64,000 nucleotides of DNA, taken from assembly GCA_002633005.1 (NCBI GenBank), contig NMRA01000500.1:191853-255852 (forward strand), read 5' to 3'. The position numbers and the translations under genes are program-made. This DNA is from Phoronis australis. Its lineage: Eukaryota; Phoronida; Phoronidae. Each line of letters opens with the position of its first letter. The stretch's first letter is position 1. Below are positions 21,434 to 33,173 of the stretch, in pieces. The notes below the pieces were generated by a model. It was not told where the DNA came from. It made no database searches and saw only the letters and a list, made by a program, of their open reading frames with translations.

Positions 21434-22118
21434 NNNNNNNNNNNNNNNNNNNNNNNNNNNNNNNNNNNNNNNNNNNNNNNNNNNNNNNNNNNNNNNNNNN
21501 NNNNNNNNNNNNNNNNNNNNNNNNNNNNNNNNNNNNNNNNNNNNNNNNNNNNNNNNNNNNNNNNNNNNNNNNNNNNNNNNNNNNNNNNNNNNNNNNNNNN
21601 NNNNNNNNNNNNNNNNNNNNNNNNNNNNNNNNNNNNNNNNNNNNNNNNNNNNNNNNNNNNNNNNNNNNNNNNNNNNNNNNNNNNNNNNNNNNNNNNNNNN
21701 NNNNNNNNNNNNNNNNNNNNNNNNNNNNNNNNNNNNNNNNNNNNNNNNNNNNNNNNNNNNNNNNNNNNNNNNNNNNNNNNNNNNNNNNNNNNNNNNNNNN
21801 NNNNNNNNNNNNNNNNNNNNNNNNNNNNNNNNNNNNNNNNNNNNNNNNNNNNNNNNNNNNNNNNNNNNNNNNNNNNNNNNNNNNNNNNNNNNNNNNNNNN
21901 NNNNNNNNNNNNNNNNNNNNNNNNNNNNNNNNNNNNNNNNNNNNNNNNNNNNNNNNNNNNNNNNNNNNNNNNNNNNNNNNNNNNNNNNNNNNNNNNNNNN
22001 NNNNNNNNNNNNNNNNNNNNNNNNNNNNNNNNNNNNNNNNNNNNNNNNNNNNNNNNNNNNNNNNNNNNNNNNNNNNNNNNNNNNNNNNNNNNNNNNNNNN
22101 NNNNNNNNNNNNNNNNNN
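21434..22118. other. Assembly gap (685 N)
   Basis: Run of Ns; content unknown. All long open frames reported across it are artefacts. Confidence 0.99.
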
Positions 22119-22775
22119 ACCGCTATGCACAAATTGAATGCTCAATACTCAAGTTATTTATCGATACCTGTAGATCCAACAGGAAAAACAATATAATTTA
22201 AATTGGATTTTGAAGTATTCCCTTTTTTAAACATAATCATGTAATCTCCATCCTTCCTCGCGTTCGCTTAGTGACCTGACCGACATTCGGTTTTGCCTAG
22301 TTATTCAACAATGCACTGCAATTGAATACATTCGGGAACCAGGCATTGGCCTTGACATTAGTTTTCTAAAATGGCGAAGCACCACTGAACACTGATGAAA
22401 CGAGTAAAGAAATTGTAACTTTAACTCATATTCTTGTGTTAATGTTTACAAAAAAGGTTGTATAGTAATGTGAATTACAAATTGCACAAAAAAGTTTAGT
22501 GAACAACAGACCAGTCTAGTTATCCAAGTAGCAGTCTGCATGAACTGTCAAGAAATGCAGAATTCAATTTCAACGTTTCCTAGAGCAACTTCAATTGGTG
22601 ATTGAAGTATGTTAGAATGATACAAAACCCTTCATACACTGAGATAACACGATAAAACTTCATTGCAGTGCCAGGTCCCGCATACACTGCGACTATTCAC
22701 CACCACGCTCCATTTGATACCTAGGCAATGGGGGGATCTCACTTCCCATACTCATGAGTGGCAACAGACTTTGCA
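22119..22775. other. No gene recognised
   Basis: AT-rich, frequent stops in all frames, and no repeat match found within the window. It lies just downstream (minus direction) of the small secreted ORF candidate. Confidence 0.4.
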
Positions 22776-22964
22776 TCACATTGCTGGCACTGGTATGGGA
22801 CTATTGTGCATGAATTTGGAATCCTTCTTAATCTCAAGATCGTAAATACATGAGCTTGGAATACAATCTTGAGGACACTCAAAATAATCACGTTCACATT
22901 GATTATAATTTGCACTGCAAATTAGCAAATTGCATGTTAATAAAATAATGTAAATTTTAACCAA
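22776..22964 (-). CDS. Candidate small secreted Cys-containing peptide, unrecognised
   Basis: A 62-residue frame from an ATG at 22964. The first 18 residues form a plausible signal peptide (MVKIYIILLTCNLLICSA). The predicted mature part starts NYNQCERDYFECPQDCIPSS and has four Cys spaced C-x6-C-x3-C-x4-C before an acidic/basic tail. I do not recognise the family. A chance ORF with a hydrophobic start is quite possible. It could also be a first exon with a donor inside. No TATA box or poly(A) signal was convincingly placed. Confidence 0.3.
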   Translation of the reverse strand: MVKIYIILLTCNLLICSANYNQCERDYFECPQDCIPSSCIYDLEIKKDSKFMHNSPIPVPAM

Positions 22965-25900
22965 CCTCTTTTCAACTATTGGCGACCTTATTCACTAAAC
23001 AATATTCGGTGAGCAAGTTATTGCAAAGGAGAAAATGGATGATCATGTCAGCCATTGAATCAATAACAAAAATTCTTTACACTGAACAAAAAATTTCACC
23101 TGATTTCCTTAATGAATATTCAATCTTGAGATTACGCAAGATTCTAAGTTCACGCAAAGCAGAACAATTCACCACCTTTCGTTGAATCAGACAGTCATAG
23201 CCTCACATAGGGACAGGGTTTTAGTAACTTTTACAATCTACGGTTGAATGAAACCCTGAGTGCAAGGGAAACATAAACAATTACGGTTCGACGAAGAAAA
23301 AGGATGGAATAATTTTAACCTGTGATGAATACTTTGAATTTCCCCAAAACCGCTGAAACATGGAACTGTTTGTCTGCTCTTCTTTTCTTTTTCTTGCTCG
23401 ATATTCAGCAAGCCTAACTTCTGCCTCCATTTTGTAAAACATAAAGAGAGGGCGCTCTATATGCCCTCTCAAAAACAAATGCTATGATATTTATAACATG
23501 CTAAGTTTTATGTGTTGTTAAATTATAATACAAAAAGTTAGTCACTGCAATTAAATGCTCATTGAAGCTAATAATAATTGACTAAACTGCCAAAAAGTCA
23601 GATGCGGCTCTAAAGTTAGAGACTAGACCAACAAAGGTCAAGGTTGAGTTGCTGTCCCAAACGAGTTTGTTTACAGTTAACAGGTTGAACAATAAAAGTT
23701 TTGCGAGATGTTCTCTGTTAACTTTCAAGGTCTTTGAAGGAGGTTAGTAGTTAAGCTTAGAAGTTGTAAACAATGCAAGCACTTGGCAAAATCGTATAAA
23801 CTTAGAAGTAAGGACAGGACACTCAGGAATCTAGCCTAGCAATTAGTCTTGGCTTGTCAAGTCAAAGCTGTATAGCCTGTATATAAATCTGTCATTGTTC
23901 GCTCGAGCTTCCCTCACCGGATGCCATTTCAAGGAAGTTGAAAAACAGTGCAAGGGACACGAATCTTACAAATTTCTCCTGATACCTTCTCATGTAATTA
24001 TTTGTAAGTGTCCTGTGCCAGGTCGCGCGCTAATTTTTGCCTAACTCACACGACAACAGTTGAAATATTTTGTTCTTATTGCGCATGGTGAAAAAGCTAA
24101 TGGCGACGAAAAAAGTGGAGTCGGAATTCTTCACCAAAGTCTTCTTAATTCCCATATACGTGTTCCATCGAAGCTAGGAATCAATATTGGTTCCTAGAAG
24201 ATATGGTCCTGTATACAGAACCAGACAGGAACCCTGGAGAAAGTCTTATTGAGCTACTTGTTGTATGTTAATTTCATATAAATTGAATGAGAAATGCTAC
24301 AGGTAGCAGTGGCGGATCTATGGGGGGAGTTCAGGGGGTTTAAACCCCCCCCTTGGGCCAGAATAAAAAAAAACAAAAACGTCTCCTGCAAAACAAAAAC
24401 AGTACAGACATCATGTATAAACCCCAAATAAACCAACTTGGAAAAAATTGAGGGGGGTTCAGTCCTCTGGTATTAAAGTACTTGCATTTTGTTGAACTGT
24501 ACTCTTGTGAAAAAGAACAGTGGTTTGAAGATAGTTATCTCTTGGAGCTGGGAATAAATTTTGATTGAAGATATTCGGAAAGCCAACAAGCCTAGCAAAT
24601 TCAATTTTACCTGCTAGAACTTTGACCCTTTGCTCTTGGAATTCCTGTTTCCAGTGCAATAAACTTGGCTAAGCCTTATTTACCGTCAGTTGCCACCCCT
24701 GTTTTTATGGTCAAGGAGGTCACATCTTGGATGTTTTCATGTTAGGCATCATAATTTAATGAACCTGAACAATTGGAAAAATAAACCAAGTTAAGATTTC
24801 ATGGAGTATGAGAACATTGTCTTTTAAACCTTCATAGTTTGCAGTGAATACAAGTCATCTTCGTGCACACTGCAGGTTTCGCTTGTCAGAAATGTGTTGG
24901 GTGTGTAAACAAGGTTTAGTAATAAAACCAAGTGGTTCTGGTTTTTGTAGATTTTTTTCTTTAAATTCTTGTATCTTGTGTTGGTTGTGTATTCAATGAT
25001 TAGTTTTGCACAAAATGAAAAGCCTCTTAGTACTTTGACTTGGTGTGGATTTCCTTTGTTGGGTGATTCGATTCTGCTCCCTTGGCACTGAATATGTGCC
25101 ATGTATTGAAAAAATAGATTGTCCATGAGATGTCCTGTGACTCCAATGTTTCTGTTGGTCTTAAAACTTTGAGAAGAACTGGTCCTTTTGTTATATAGTG
25201 TAGAATGAGAGACTGTGGCTGATTATAGCTATGGTAAGTGTCGGTTTCGACAAAGTGGACGTTTTTAATGCATTGCAGAAGATGATAGAGAACAAACTTT
25301 CCCTACTGACAATAGTACCTTCTGGCTGCAACTCAAAAATGGATTCACTTTCCACATTTGAAAATCCACTTTATTGTTTTGAAAATCAATTCTGTAAAGC
25401 AAATCATGAGTTGCCCCTAGCCCGAAGGTTAATTGAAAATTTTCTAAGACAGAGTGTGGGTTCCAGGCGCAGCACTGGGTGTTTATCCCATTGGGGATGT
25501 ATCTTTTAGATGCTCACATTTTCAAAGAGTAAATCCACTTGAGACTAGCACAAATGATGTGTGATTGTAATATCAACCACTAAGTAAATACTTTATCGAG
25601 TTCTATGCCATGGCTATCATCACAGAATAATTTGAAAAGTTTAAAATAGAGTTAGGAGCCTTTAAAAATGAGAAAGTTCAAGTAGTGCTTACAATTTGCC
25701 CGAGGTCATTAAGATTTCATGGACAGTAATTATTTTACACAATATAATAACTATTCAGAAACTGTATTGAGTTGTGTAAATTGATTTAGAAATTGTTGCA
25801 CATTTTTGTGGGTTCAGTTAATCATATAATTATTCCTCAGAATGTAGTCTGGCTGGGTGGCATTACGTGTAGTCTCCTTGTGATCTTAGCCTTAGGTTAG

Positions 25901-26337
25901 TGCACAAAAAGTGTAAGGACCCTGTCTGCTTACTCTTGCCAAGTCCAAAGGGACCACTTATGATCACATGAGTCTTAGGGCACTTTGCTTCTCCTCTCCA
26001 TAGACCCATTTTATTCATATGTGGATCTGTTGGCTTTCGAGGAACCTGGGAAATCTTCTACCTTTGTGTTCAGGAATGGTGTATAGCAAGGATATTACAC
26101 AGTACCTCGAAACGTACATGACTTTTGTTTAATTGCAAACTGGCTGTCATGTTGCCAGAGGTTGATTTAATATGTACTGGGTCATTGCATGTTGTCAATA
26201 ATCTGATATGTATAGGTGGCTACTAGGTAAATTGATTATGATAACACAATGCTTGCCAGCTGTCTTATGGGCCAGAAACAGCGTGCAAGGCTTTCTTCCT
26301 GAATATTTGATATCTCTTTTGGTTAAAATTGATCAGA
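22965..26337. other. No gene recognised; one interspersed repeat at 24307-24460
   Basis: Only short frames. A small inverted pair (CTTACAAAT and ATTTGTAAG with GGACAC-like flanks) lies at about 23955-24020. The rest may be the upstream intron or promoter region of the unrecognised gene whose exon lies at 26338. Confidence 0.4.
24307..24460 (+). repeat. CAGTGGCGGAT-type interspersed repeat, copy 2
   Basis: Begins CAGTGGCGGATCTATGGGGG and carries GGGGGTTTAAACCCCCC. It matches 8095-8266 in the opposite orientation. The terminus resembles hAT-type MITEs; the right edge and any target duplication are unclear. Confidence 0.6.
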
Positions 26338-29300
26338 GGTGGTTTCATTATTGCTCTGGAAGGTTTGGCCTTGACTCGTGGTGGAGAAATGGCATCAGGT
26401 TATACAACTATCATCTATGTGACACATCATGAGAGCTCAAGTGAGGTAATGGATCTTAACCTTCTGTGTATGGTTAACTTGGTGATTGTTATATGCTGTG
26501 GAATTTTGTTAAGTTCAAGTATGTGGAATATTTACGTAATGTGGGCAATGTACTAAAGGCTTACCTTTTAAAACGGAGTCATCTAATAGTTCTCAGACTG
26601 CTGCATAGTTGTCACTTTTGATGGCACCATATCGTTTTTGATGCTTCGTCCTGTATACCGCCACATCATCAGAATGTCCTGCTTTTGAAATACGCAGTGA
26701 TATTTACATAATCACGCCATGTGCGCGGCTACATTTTTCTTGCTTCTCCACACTATATACCAATATAAAGCCCTATTTCCAAGTTTCATTTCACAAACAC
26801 GGTACACAAAGTGCCATCAGTATGTCGTTAGTGGCGGTTGCGGTAGGCTTCAACTTGCAGTATTCTAGAAACAGGTGTACTGCTTTTTCATTTTGAAATG
26901 TGGGCAACTTAATGCCACTTCATTAGCGTTTATTGAACAGTCGTACTACGGTATATGCTTAATTAGTCGATAAAGCTGGTCAACAAGAATTCGGCCTCCA
27001 ACGCGAAACCTTGAAACAAATGCACCTGAAGATATTTCGCAATTAAGGGGTCTGGCGAAGTCAGATGCTTGCAGAACAATCAAAAAAAATATTTTTAAAA
27101 AGCCATGTGAATGCAAATATGAAATTGTTATGTTAGGCTTGTATTATCATCCTACGCTGTTGCCGGCTACTTCATTTAGTGGTTTAAATTTGGTGTCGTG
27201 CGCACAAGTCATAAATAAACGTGCCCCCATCTTCCTTGAGTAGCCTGAATACAGGTTGGTAGCACATAGGGACTTCTCGTGTTCAGTTTTACTAAAAGCT
27301 CATATGTGCATTAGACGATTTCTTCTTTGTCTCTACCATGATTACTAGATATGGTGATACACATTGAAAAATGGTGCAAAGCATGACTCGTATTTGTACC
27401 TCATCTAGAAAAAACCTACCCAAATCATGCACTATCCTGTTTAGCGACTTCTAAATGTCACGCCAGTATTCATTTCATACTGAGAATTATTGGACTGAAT
27501 CTCATTTCAAGCAAAAATAGTTATCTCCCATTTTTAAAGCTATTTAACTTCAACGCCCCAAATATGTACCAAATTAGGCAAAATGATAAGAGAAATGACC
27601 CAAGTCTATACCAGAAATTTTGGTAAAATTTACCAAACATTCGCGATGAGTCGGGGAACTTGGTGGTGGCTGCAACGTATATACCATTTTAGCTTATAGC
27701 TAAATACTACGCTTCGCAAAAAATTGGACAAGAGACAACCAAATTTGTACAACAAGGAAACGTGGGTCAAAACCAACCAAACAAACTAACGAATTTAAAC
27801 TCAGCCCTTGGTATCAATTGGTTTCAAGGACAATATGGTGGCCATTCAGGAGTCATACGTGAACTGAGACTGGAGAACTCTGTTAATGGAAATAAACAAG
27901 AATGGTCGTTGATTTTATGATTTTAGCCAAGATACAGAATTGCACCGAAAAGCTTGTTTTATAGTGCTCACAAAAAAGAAAACGTACTTATTACTTAATT
28001 TGACATACATTTTCAAGTGTTTGAACTAGAATAACCCTTGCGATAAGGTCTTTAAGCAAAGTATTACAAACTCTTATAAACAATAATCTATGAGTGACCC
28101 AATCTCAAGCATTTTGGTCAACTTAGATGTATTTGTGCTGGTGGGCCTTGGATGGTGTAATTATTGTTGTCTAGTCAGGGTTTTTTTACTGGCAATGTAA
28201 AAACTCATGTTCTTGTTTTTCCATAATTTACCAAGTTTGCTTATCACTACCCCAGGGCCCTCATTCTCCTGAGGGTAAAGGTCCCTTATTCTTTCTGAAT
28301 AGAGATTTTTATGGTGAGGGAAAATCCCCCAGGTTACTATTTTTAGAAGAGAATGTTGTCAATATCTGGAATCAAAATTGAGGCATTGAGGGCCCTATAA
28401 ACTTACGATGTTTGTTGAAATTGAAACTTACAGAAATGGCACCTGAAGTCAGATATGTTAAGGTTGGTGCAAATTGACCTACCGTAGTCAGTGGATTCTA
28501 TAAGATTCAAAAAAATATAATTAATTTTAGCACATAGAGCAAATCCCTTGAGTGCAGCTTGAAAATCAGAATACCGACTCATCGAGAGAAAATAAGGTAA
28601 TCTATTTGTGGGGAGCTCACATGAAAATTTCACCCTTTCATGGATTTTTTTTTCAAAAAACATCACCTTTTATATAGATAATTTCTTAAACTCGACCCTT
28701 TCGTAGCTGTTAGTACTTTAAAAGTATAAAACAGTATGAGAGATGTCATGTTGTCCAAACGGATCAGTTCTCAAGTTGCATCCAAGCTTTTTTGTATAGA
28801 TGATATTCAAACTTTTCTGCAGATTTTTTTAATAATTGCAGGTGGTCTGATACACATTGTACCAAACGTGCATGGGCCGCTTAGTAGGTGGGCCCATTGC
28901 ACTGATCACCTGGAACCATTTTTATGCTTTATCAATATATGGTTAAAACCCAGCTCAGAGCTAGAAATCTGACTCGAGGGTTTAGCAGTGATCCAGTGGG
29001 ACTCAACCCACGACCTCAAAGTAAAGAAAGTGGTCACCTATCACATTAGGTCACACTGCCTCCTCAGTGTCTGCAGATTTTAGTACTTGAAAAACAAGCT
29101 CTTCCACATGGAATTAAATAAAACGACACCCTCTCTTCAGAAACTGTGTTGGAATTAAAAGGCATCCTTTCTTCGGAAATTATGTTAGAAAAGGAAATTC
29201 TTTGGATGTTATCACAATTTCATTGAAAAGGTCTCTCATCTAAAGTCCCGTCCACACACAGCCTATCCTAGAACAACTTGCACTAATGCAGTTTACCCCA

Positions 29301-32300
29301 CTTTTATAAGTGGAGCATCCACGCACACTCAATCAGGTAATTTTTTGTGTGTGGCGCTGTGCAGCTTATGCATACACAACATGCAAAAGAAGACACGTCT
29401 ATATAACTGCAGCTGATTATTACTTCAGCGTAACACTCTACTTTTGTAGCTACGCAGCGATTACAAGTGGCGTAAGTTACCTTAGAACAGGTTACCCATT
29501 TTGACATGGTGGAGTAAGTAGCCACAAGTGGGTTAAGTTGCACTAGTTTAAGTAGTGTCCATACAGCCTCCAAACCCAGCGACACCTTGTTCCAGAAGTA
29601 ACTTGTCCTAGGGTACGTCTGTGTGTGGACAGCACTTAAGTAAACATCCAGCTTTGACCTCTTATATAGGAGTAACCCCCTCTCTCCAGGTTCTGTTGCC
29701 TAAATTGTATCCCCTGTTGAAGTGACTCAGAGTCACTGATGCCTGAAGGGCCAGTGGAAATAGTCAAACAATCTAAATGTCAACCTTAAGTTCATTGTCC
29801 TCTTCATTGAACTTTGATGATATGTGGGTGTTAAGCAATAGTTGTAGGGCACAAGAAATATACGTATACAGTATTCATATTTCTTACTGTCAGGTGGTTC
29901 TCTTGTGTCAAGATTCAGGTGAGACATATGGTGTGTCAAGTGGCAGAATAAATGAATCTTCCACTTTCTGTAAGTTTTTGTTGGATTTAGACTGCAATAG
30001 TTTGACACTGATTTACACACCAACACCACATTTTCCTCTGTTTTGTAGAGTTTCAGTGAGTGGGAAAACTTAACTCCTAGACTTGATTTTTTTTGAGAAA
30101 TTTGACCAAATAACATAAATTCAGTTGTACGTCGTATAGTGTGTGCTAAATAGGTCAAGAATTACCATAAGCCTATAAAAGACCAAATAATTGAAGAATT
30201 GACATGATTTTAGAATTATATGTTAAGCCTTCAAGATCTGATACTGAATATATTTTAGAGAAAACTCTATTGGTAATTGGTGTTTTGAAGACACTACTGT
30301 TCTGAAACATGATAAATAGACATAAATAGCTTATGGGAATTTTGAAGCAATGCTCTTTGGCCCTAACAGCTGTTTAGGTGTTGAGATATAAATAATGCAA
30401 TTTGTTAGACGGTCATGTTTACTTAGTTTATCTAAAGCCTTCTTAAATTTTTTTTCTGGTTTATTTTTCAACGTAATGGAAATTTTTTTAGCAACAATAT
30501 TACCAAAAAATAACTCCATTTTTTACAAAATAGTAAACCCACAACCCTATTGAGATATAAAGCAGAGAACGTGCACAAAGACTAGGACATAAGGAAATAA
30601 GGACTTTTGTAGTCAAGACACCTGTGGTTTTGTCTTTGGAAGCAGATAGTCTTCAAGTTCATTTGTTGACTCCAGTTGTCAAGGCAGTTATTAGGCTCGG
30701 AAATGACAAAAACTGGTCGCCTGCTTTGTTTGGGTCCTTGTCAGGTAGAGGTTTGAAGTAATTGATTTATGTCAGTTAAAACTACTCATACATAGTAAAT
30801 TAATTAAATAGAAATTAGAATTAATCGTTAAATGCTACTTACTGTAAACATCAGATTTTTAGAGATGACGAGGATTTAAATTATTTGCATCTCAATGGGA
30901 TGTTTTTAAAATCTATTGTATTTTATCCTCTATAAATACAGTTTATTATTGTTGTTATTGTTATTGTTGTTATTGTTATTATTATGAATATACTGTTAGA
31001 CAAGAATCTGCCTGTGTTCCTGCTTCGAAAGAAATTCAGGAAAGCTATTATTGTCACATGTGTCAATGGTTTATTTTTATTGGTTGATAAAGCTTAAAAT
31101 CAGTCAAGTCATGTGAAATCTTATTGTGAGAGCACACAGTGAACTTCTGACCACTGAAGAAAAACACCAAAAGCTGTGTTCTCTAGAACTGACTAACCAA
31201 GAGGCAACTTACCTCTATCACATGAGAAACCCAACTCAGCCAGAGCGTTAAGACAAATACAATGAGAAGAAATTGGTAGATGCCTGTATGTCATAGGAAG
31301 TGCATGGCATTATTCTTCAGTTTGGGACAGTCTCTAAAATTTGGGGCACTGAAATTCAATCCAGAACTTAATTTTCTTGATTCTAAAGATTGGGACATGG
31401 GTAATTTGGTGCACTGAATTTTGTATCAACAATGTCTGAGATAAAATCGTTGAAAATAGCCGCTAATACCAAATTTGTCTTTGTGATTCTGGGGCGACCA
31501 ATATTGTTGATCTTGAGCAAAATAACCAATTTTTCTCAGTCTTAAATTCAGAAATTTTTACCGTAAGTGCCGGTATGCGAGCATGCCACCACTGAAGCGC
31601 CATAGGTATGCCTTGACACTGCATCTGTCTACTAGAACCAGCTGCGCTGAGCTAAGTTGATCAATTGATCGCTCTACCTTGAAAAGGTAGTGGTAATCTG
31701 TCACCTCCTCAGTAATGTCCAGTTACCCCAGTTTTGTCCACTAAGGTCATTTCCTCCTGATCATCTTGTTCTTGGGACAACAATTTATTGCACTGGAGGG
31801 ACTCCCTGTTTTTAATACACATTATGCTATATATTTACACTGCCTTTCAAGGTAAATTACTTTTGTGGCCCACATCTTAATGAACTTGCTGCCAGTTTTC
31901 TAAATGCAGATATTTGTCTCAATCCACTTTGCACAAAGTGGGTCAATTGTTGACTTCTTAGGAATTGTAACAATGGGTATATCAGGGTATTGATGACTGC
32001 TCAACATTTGTGTTTATTTGCCAGACATACATTGATTGTGATCATATACAAGCAACTTTCATTTAGAAGATTTTTGTGTGTTGATCCTTATTACTGGAAG
32101 ATGTCTGTGAGTAAGATAGATAAGAAAGATCTGGTTATTCATTGAACCTGGACTAGTAGATGTTTTGTAACAAGGTGGAGCACGCTTTTTCATGTGCCGT
32201 CTCAAATTACACCGTCTTTACTGTAATTTCACTTCCATTGATGAGTGCAGTCCATATTGTTGGTATGGTGTCCTTTGGTAACAGAATGAATTTTTCTGAT

Positions 32301-32818
32301 TAATGTCTGTTGTGAGTATAATCTGTATTTTGTATGTTAGGAAGAGGGATATGTACCCAGTAAACCAGTCTTGCCGCAAGTCCTTTGCGGCATGTTGGCT
32401 TATAGTGAATATGTTATGTGCTTTGGTGTCGTTTTTGAACATTTGATTATTTAAGTTCCTTCGTAGCACAACCAAGTCATTTTATACAGCAGTTATTTTG
32501 TTCTAATAGTGGGCACATGTACAAGTTCGAGGGCTTAATCCTAGCAAAACTCGTATAGCATTGACGTACTCACGCGTGATCTTACTAAATTCGCAAGGCA
32601 CTCACCATAATGGACAAATCCCAGACTGGTAGATACACTATGTGTACAAGTGGTTCCATTTCAGGCCATCACCTCAAGCACTGCGGATCTCATTCATGGT
32701 ATGGAAGTTGAGCATCAGGCAGACGATGTTCCTCTGACCCCGAGTAACACGGACAAGGTTCATTACGCTGCTGACAATATTACGTTTGTCTTCGTTGAGA
32801 ACCCTGGGCTTGAACTAT
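26338..32818 (+). CDS. Two exons of an unrecognised protein-coding gene (partial)
   Basis: Exon A (about 26338-26445) encodes GGFIIALEGLALTRGGEMAS and ends VTHHESSSE before GTAATG. Exon B (32665-32818) follows a clean TTCCATTTCAG acceptor, reads AITSSTADLIHG ... DDVPLTPSNTDKVHYAADN ... FVFVENPGLEL, and ends before GTAAGT. Exon A ends and exon B begins in phase 0, so they can be spliced together; exon B ends in phase 1, so at least one more exon is needed. Codon use and composition differ from the surrounding AT-rich DNA, which supports coding. I do not recognise the protein. Exon A has a short hydrophobic stretch and exon B is acidic. Upstream and downstream exons were not found. Exon A's acceptor (GATCAG) has a poor pyrimidine tract and is the weaker call. 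Confidence 0.45.
28828..29069 (-). mobile_element. tRNA-derived SINE family B, copy 2
   Basis: Same family as 18511-18717, flanked by TCTGCAGATTTT at 28816-28827 and 29070-29081. The 3' tail on the minus strand is the A/T-rich stretch 28828-28840. The B box reads GGTTGAGTCCC here and is slightly decayed. It lies inside the 6.2-kb intron of the unrecognised plus-strand gene. Confidence 0.85.
29243..29637. mobile_element. MITE candidate with GTCCACACACAG inverted termini
   Basis: Left end AAGTCCCGTCCACACACAG and, read in complement, right end AAGTGCTGTCCACACACAG form inverted repeats that continue imperfectly (CCTAGNACAA). About 395 bp with no coding capacity. The target duplication could not be read confidently. 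Confidence 0.5.
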
Positions 32819-33173
32819 GTAAGTACTAGACTTGACTTAAAGGGGCACTTCACTGTTGTCTTTGGTTTGTGTTTGTTGTTTGGAAATGATCATTGTATGT
32901 CAAGATGCCTTTTATTAGTGCAACACACAATAAATGCCTATTGCCTATTGCATTAGTACAGCGTACATTCTGAGAGGTGCTATCCCTTTTCGAAAAATGC
33001 CCTGCTGGAAATTTGCTGTGATGTAGCATTTGCACAAGTTTGGATTTTACCTCACATAGGCTTGCAAGCCATTGTAATGAATCATAGATTTGGTTTTGGT
33101 GTACTTTCAGCCAATAACATTTAAGACTCGTTAAAAGTCAAATCCAATGGTGAATAGGAAACTAACCCATTAA

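Noticed and set aside
21354-22201. Five open frames of 235-264 codons
   Set aside because: All cross the 685-base N gap; real sequence contributes only short ends.
32844-32870. TTAAAGGGGCACTTC, resembling the start of a TTAA-flanked MITE
   Set aside because: No matching inverted end with TTAA was found nearby.
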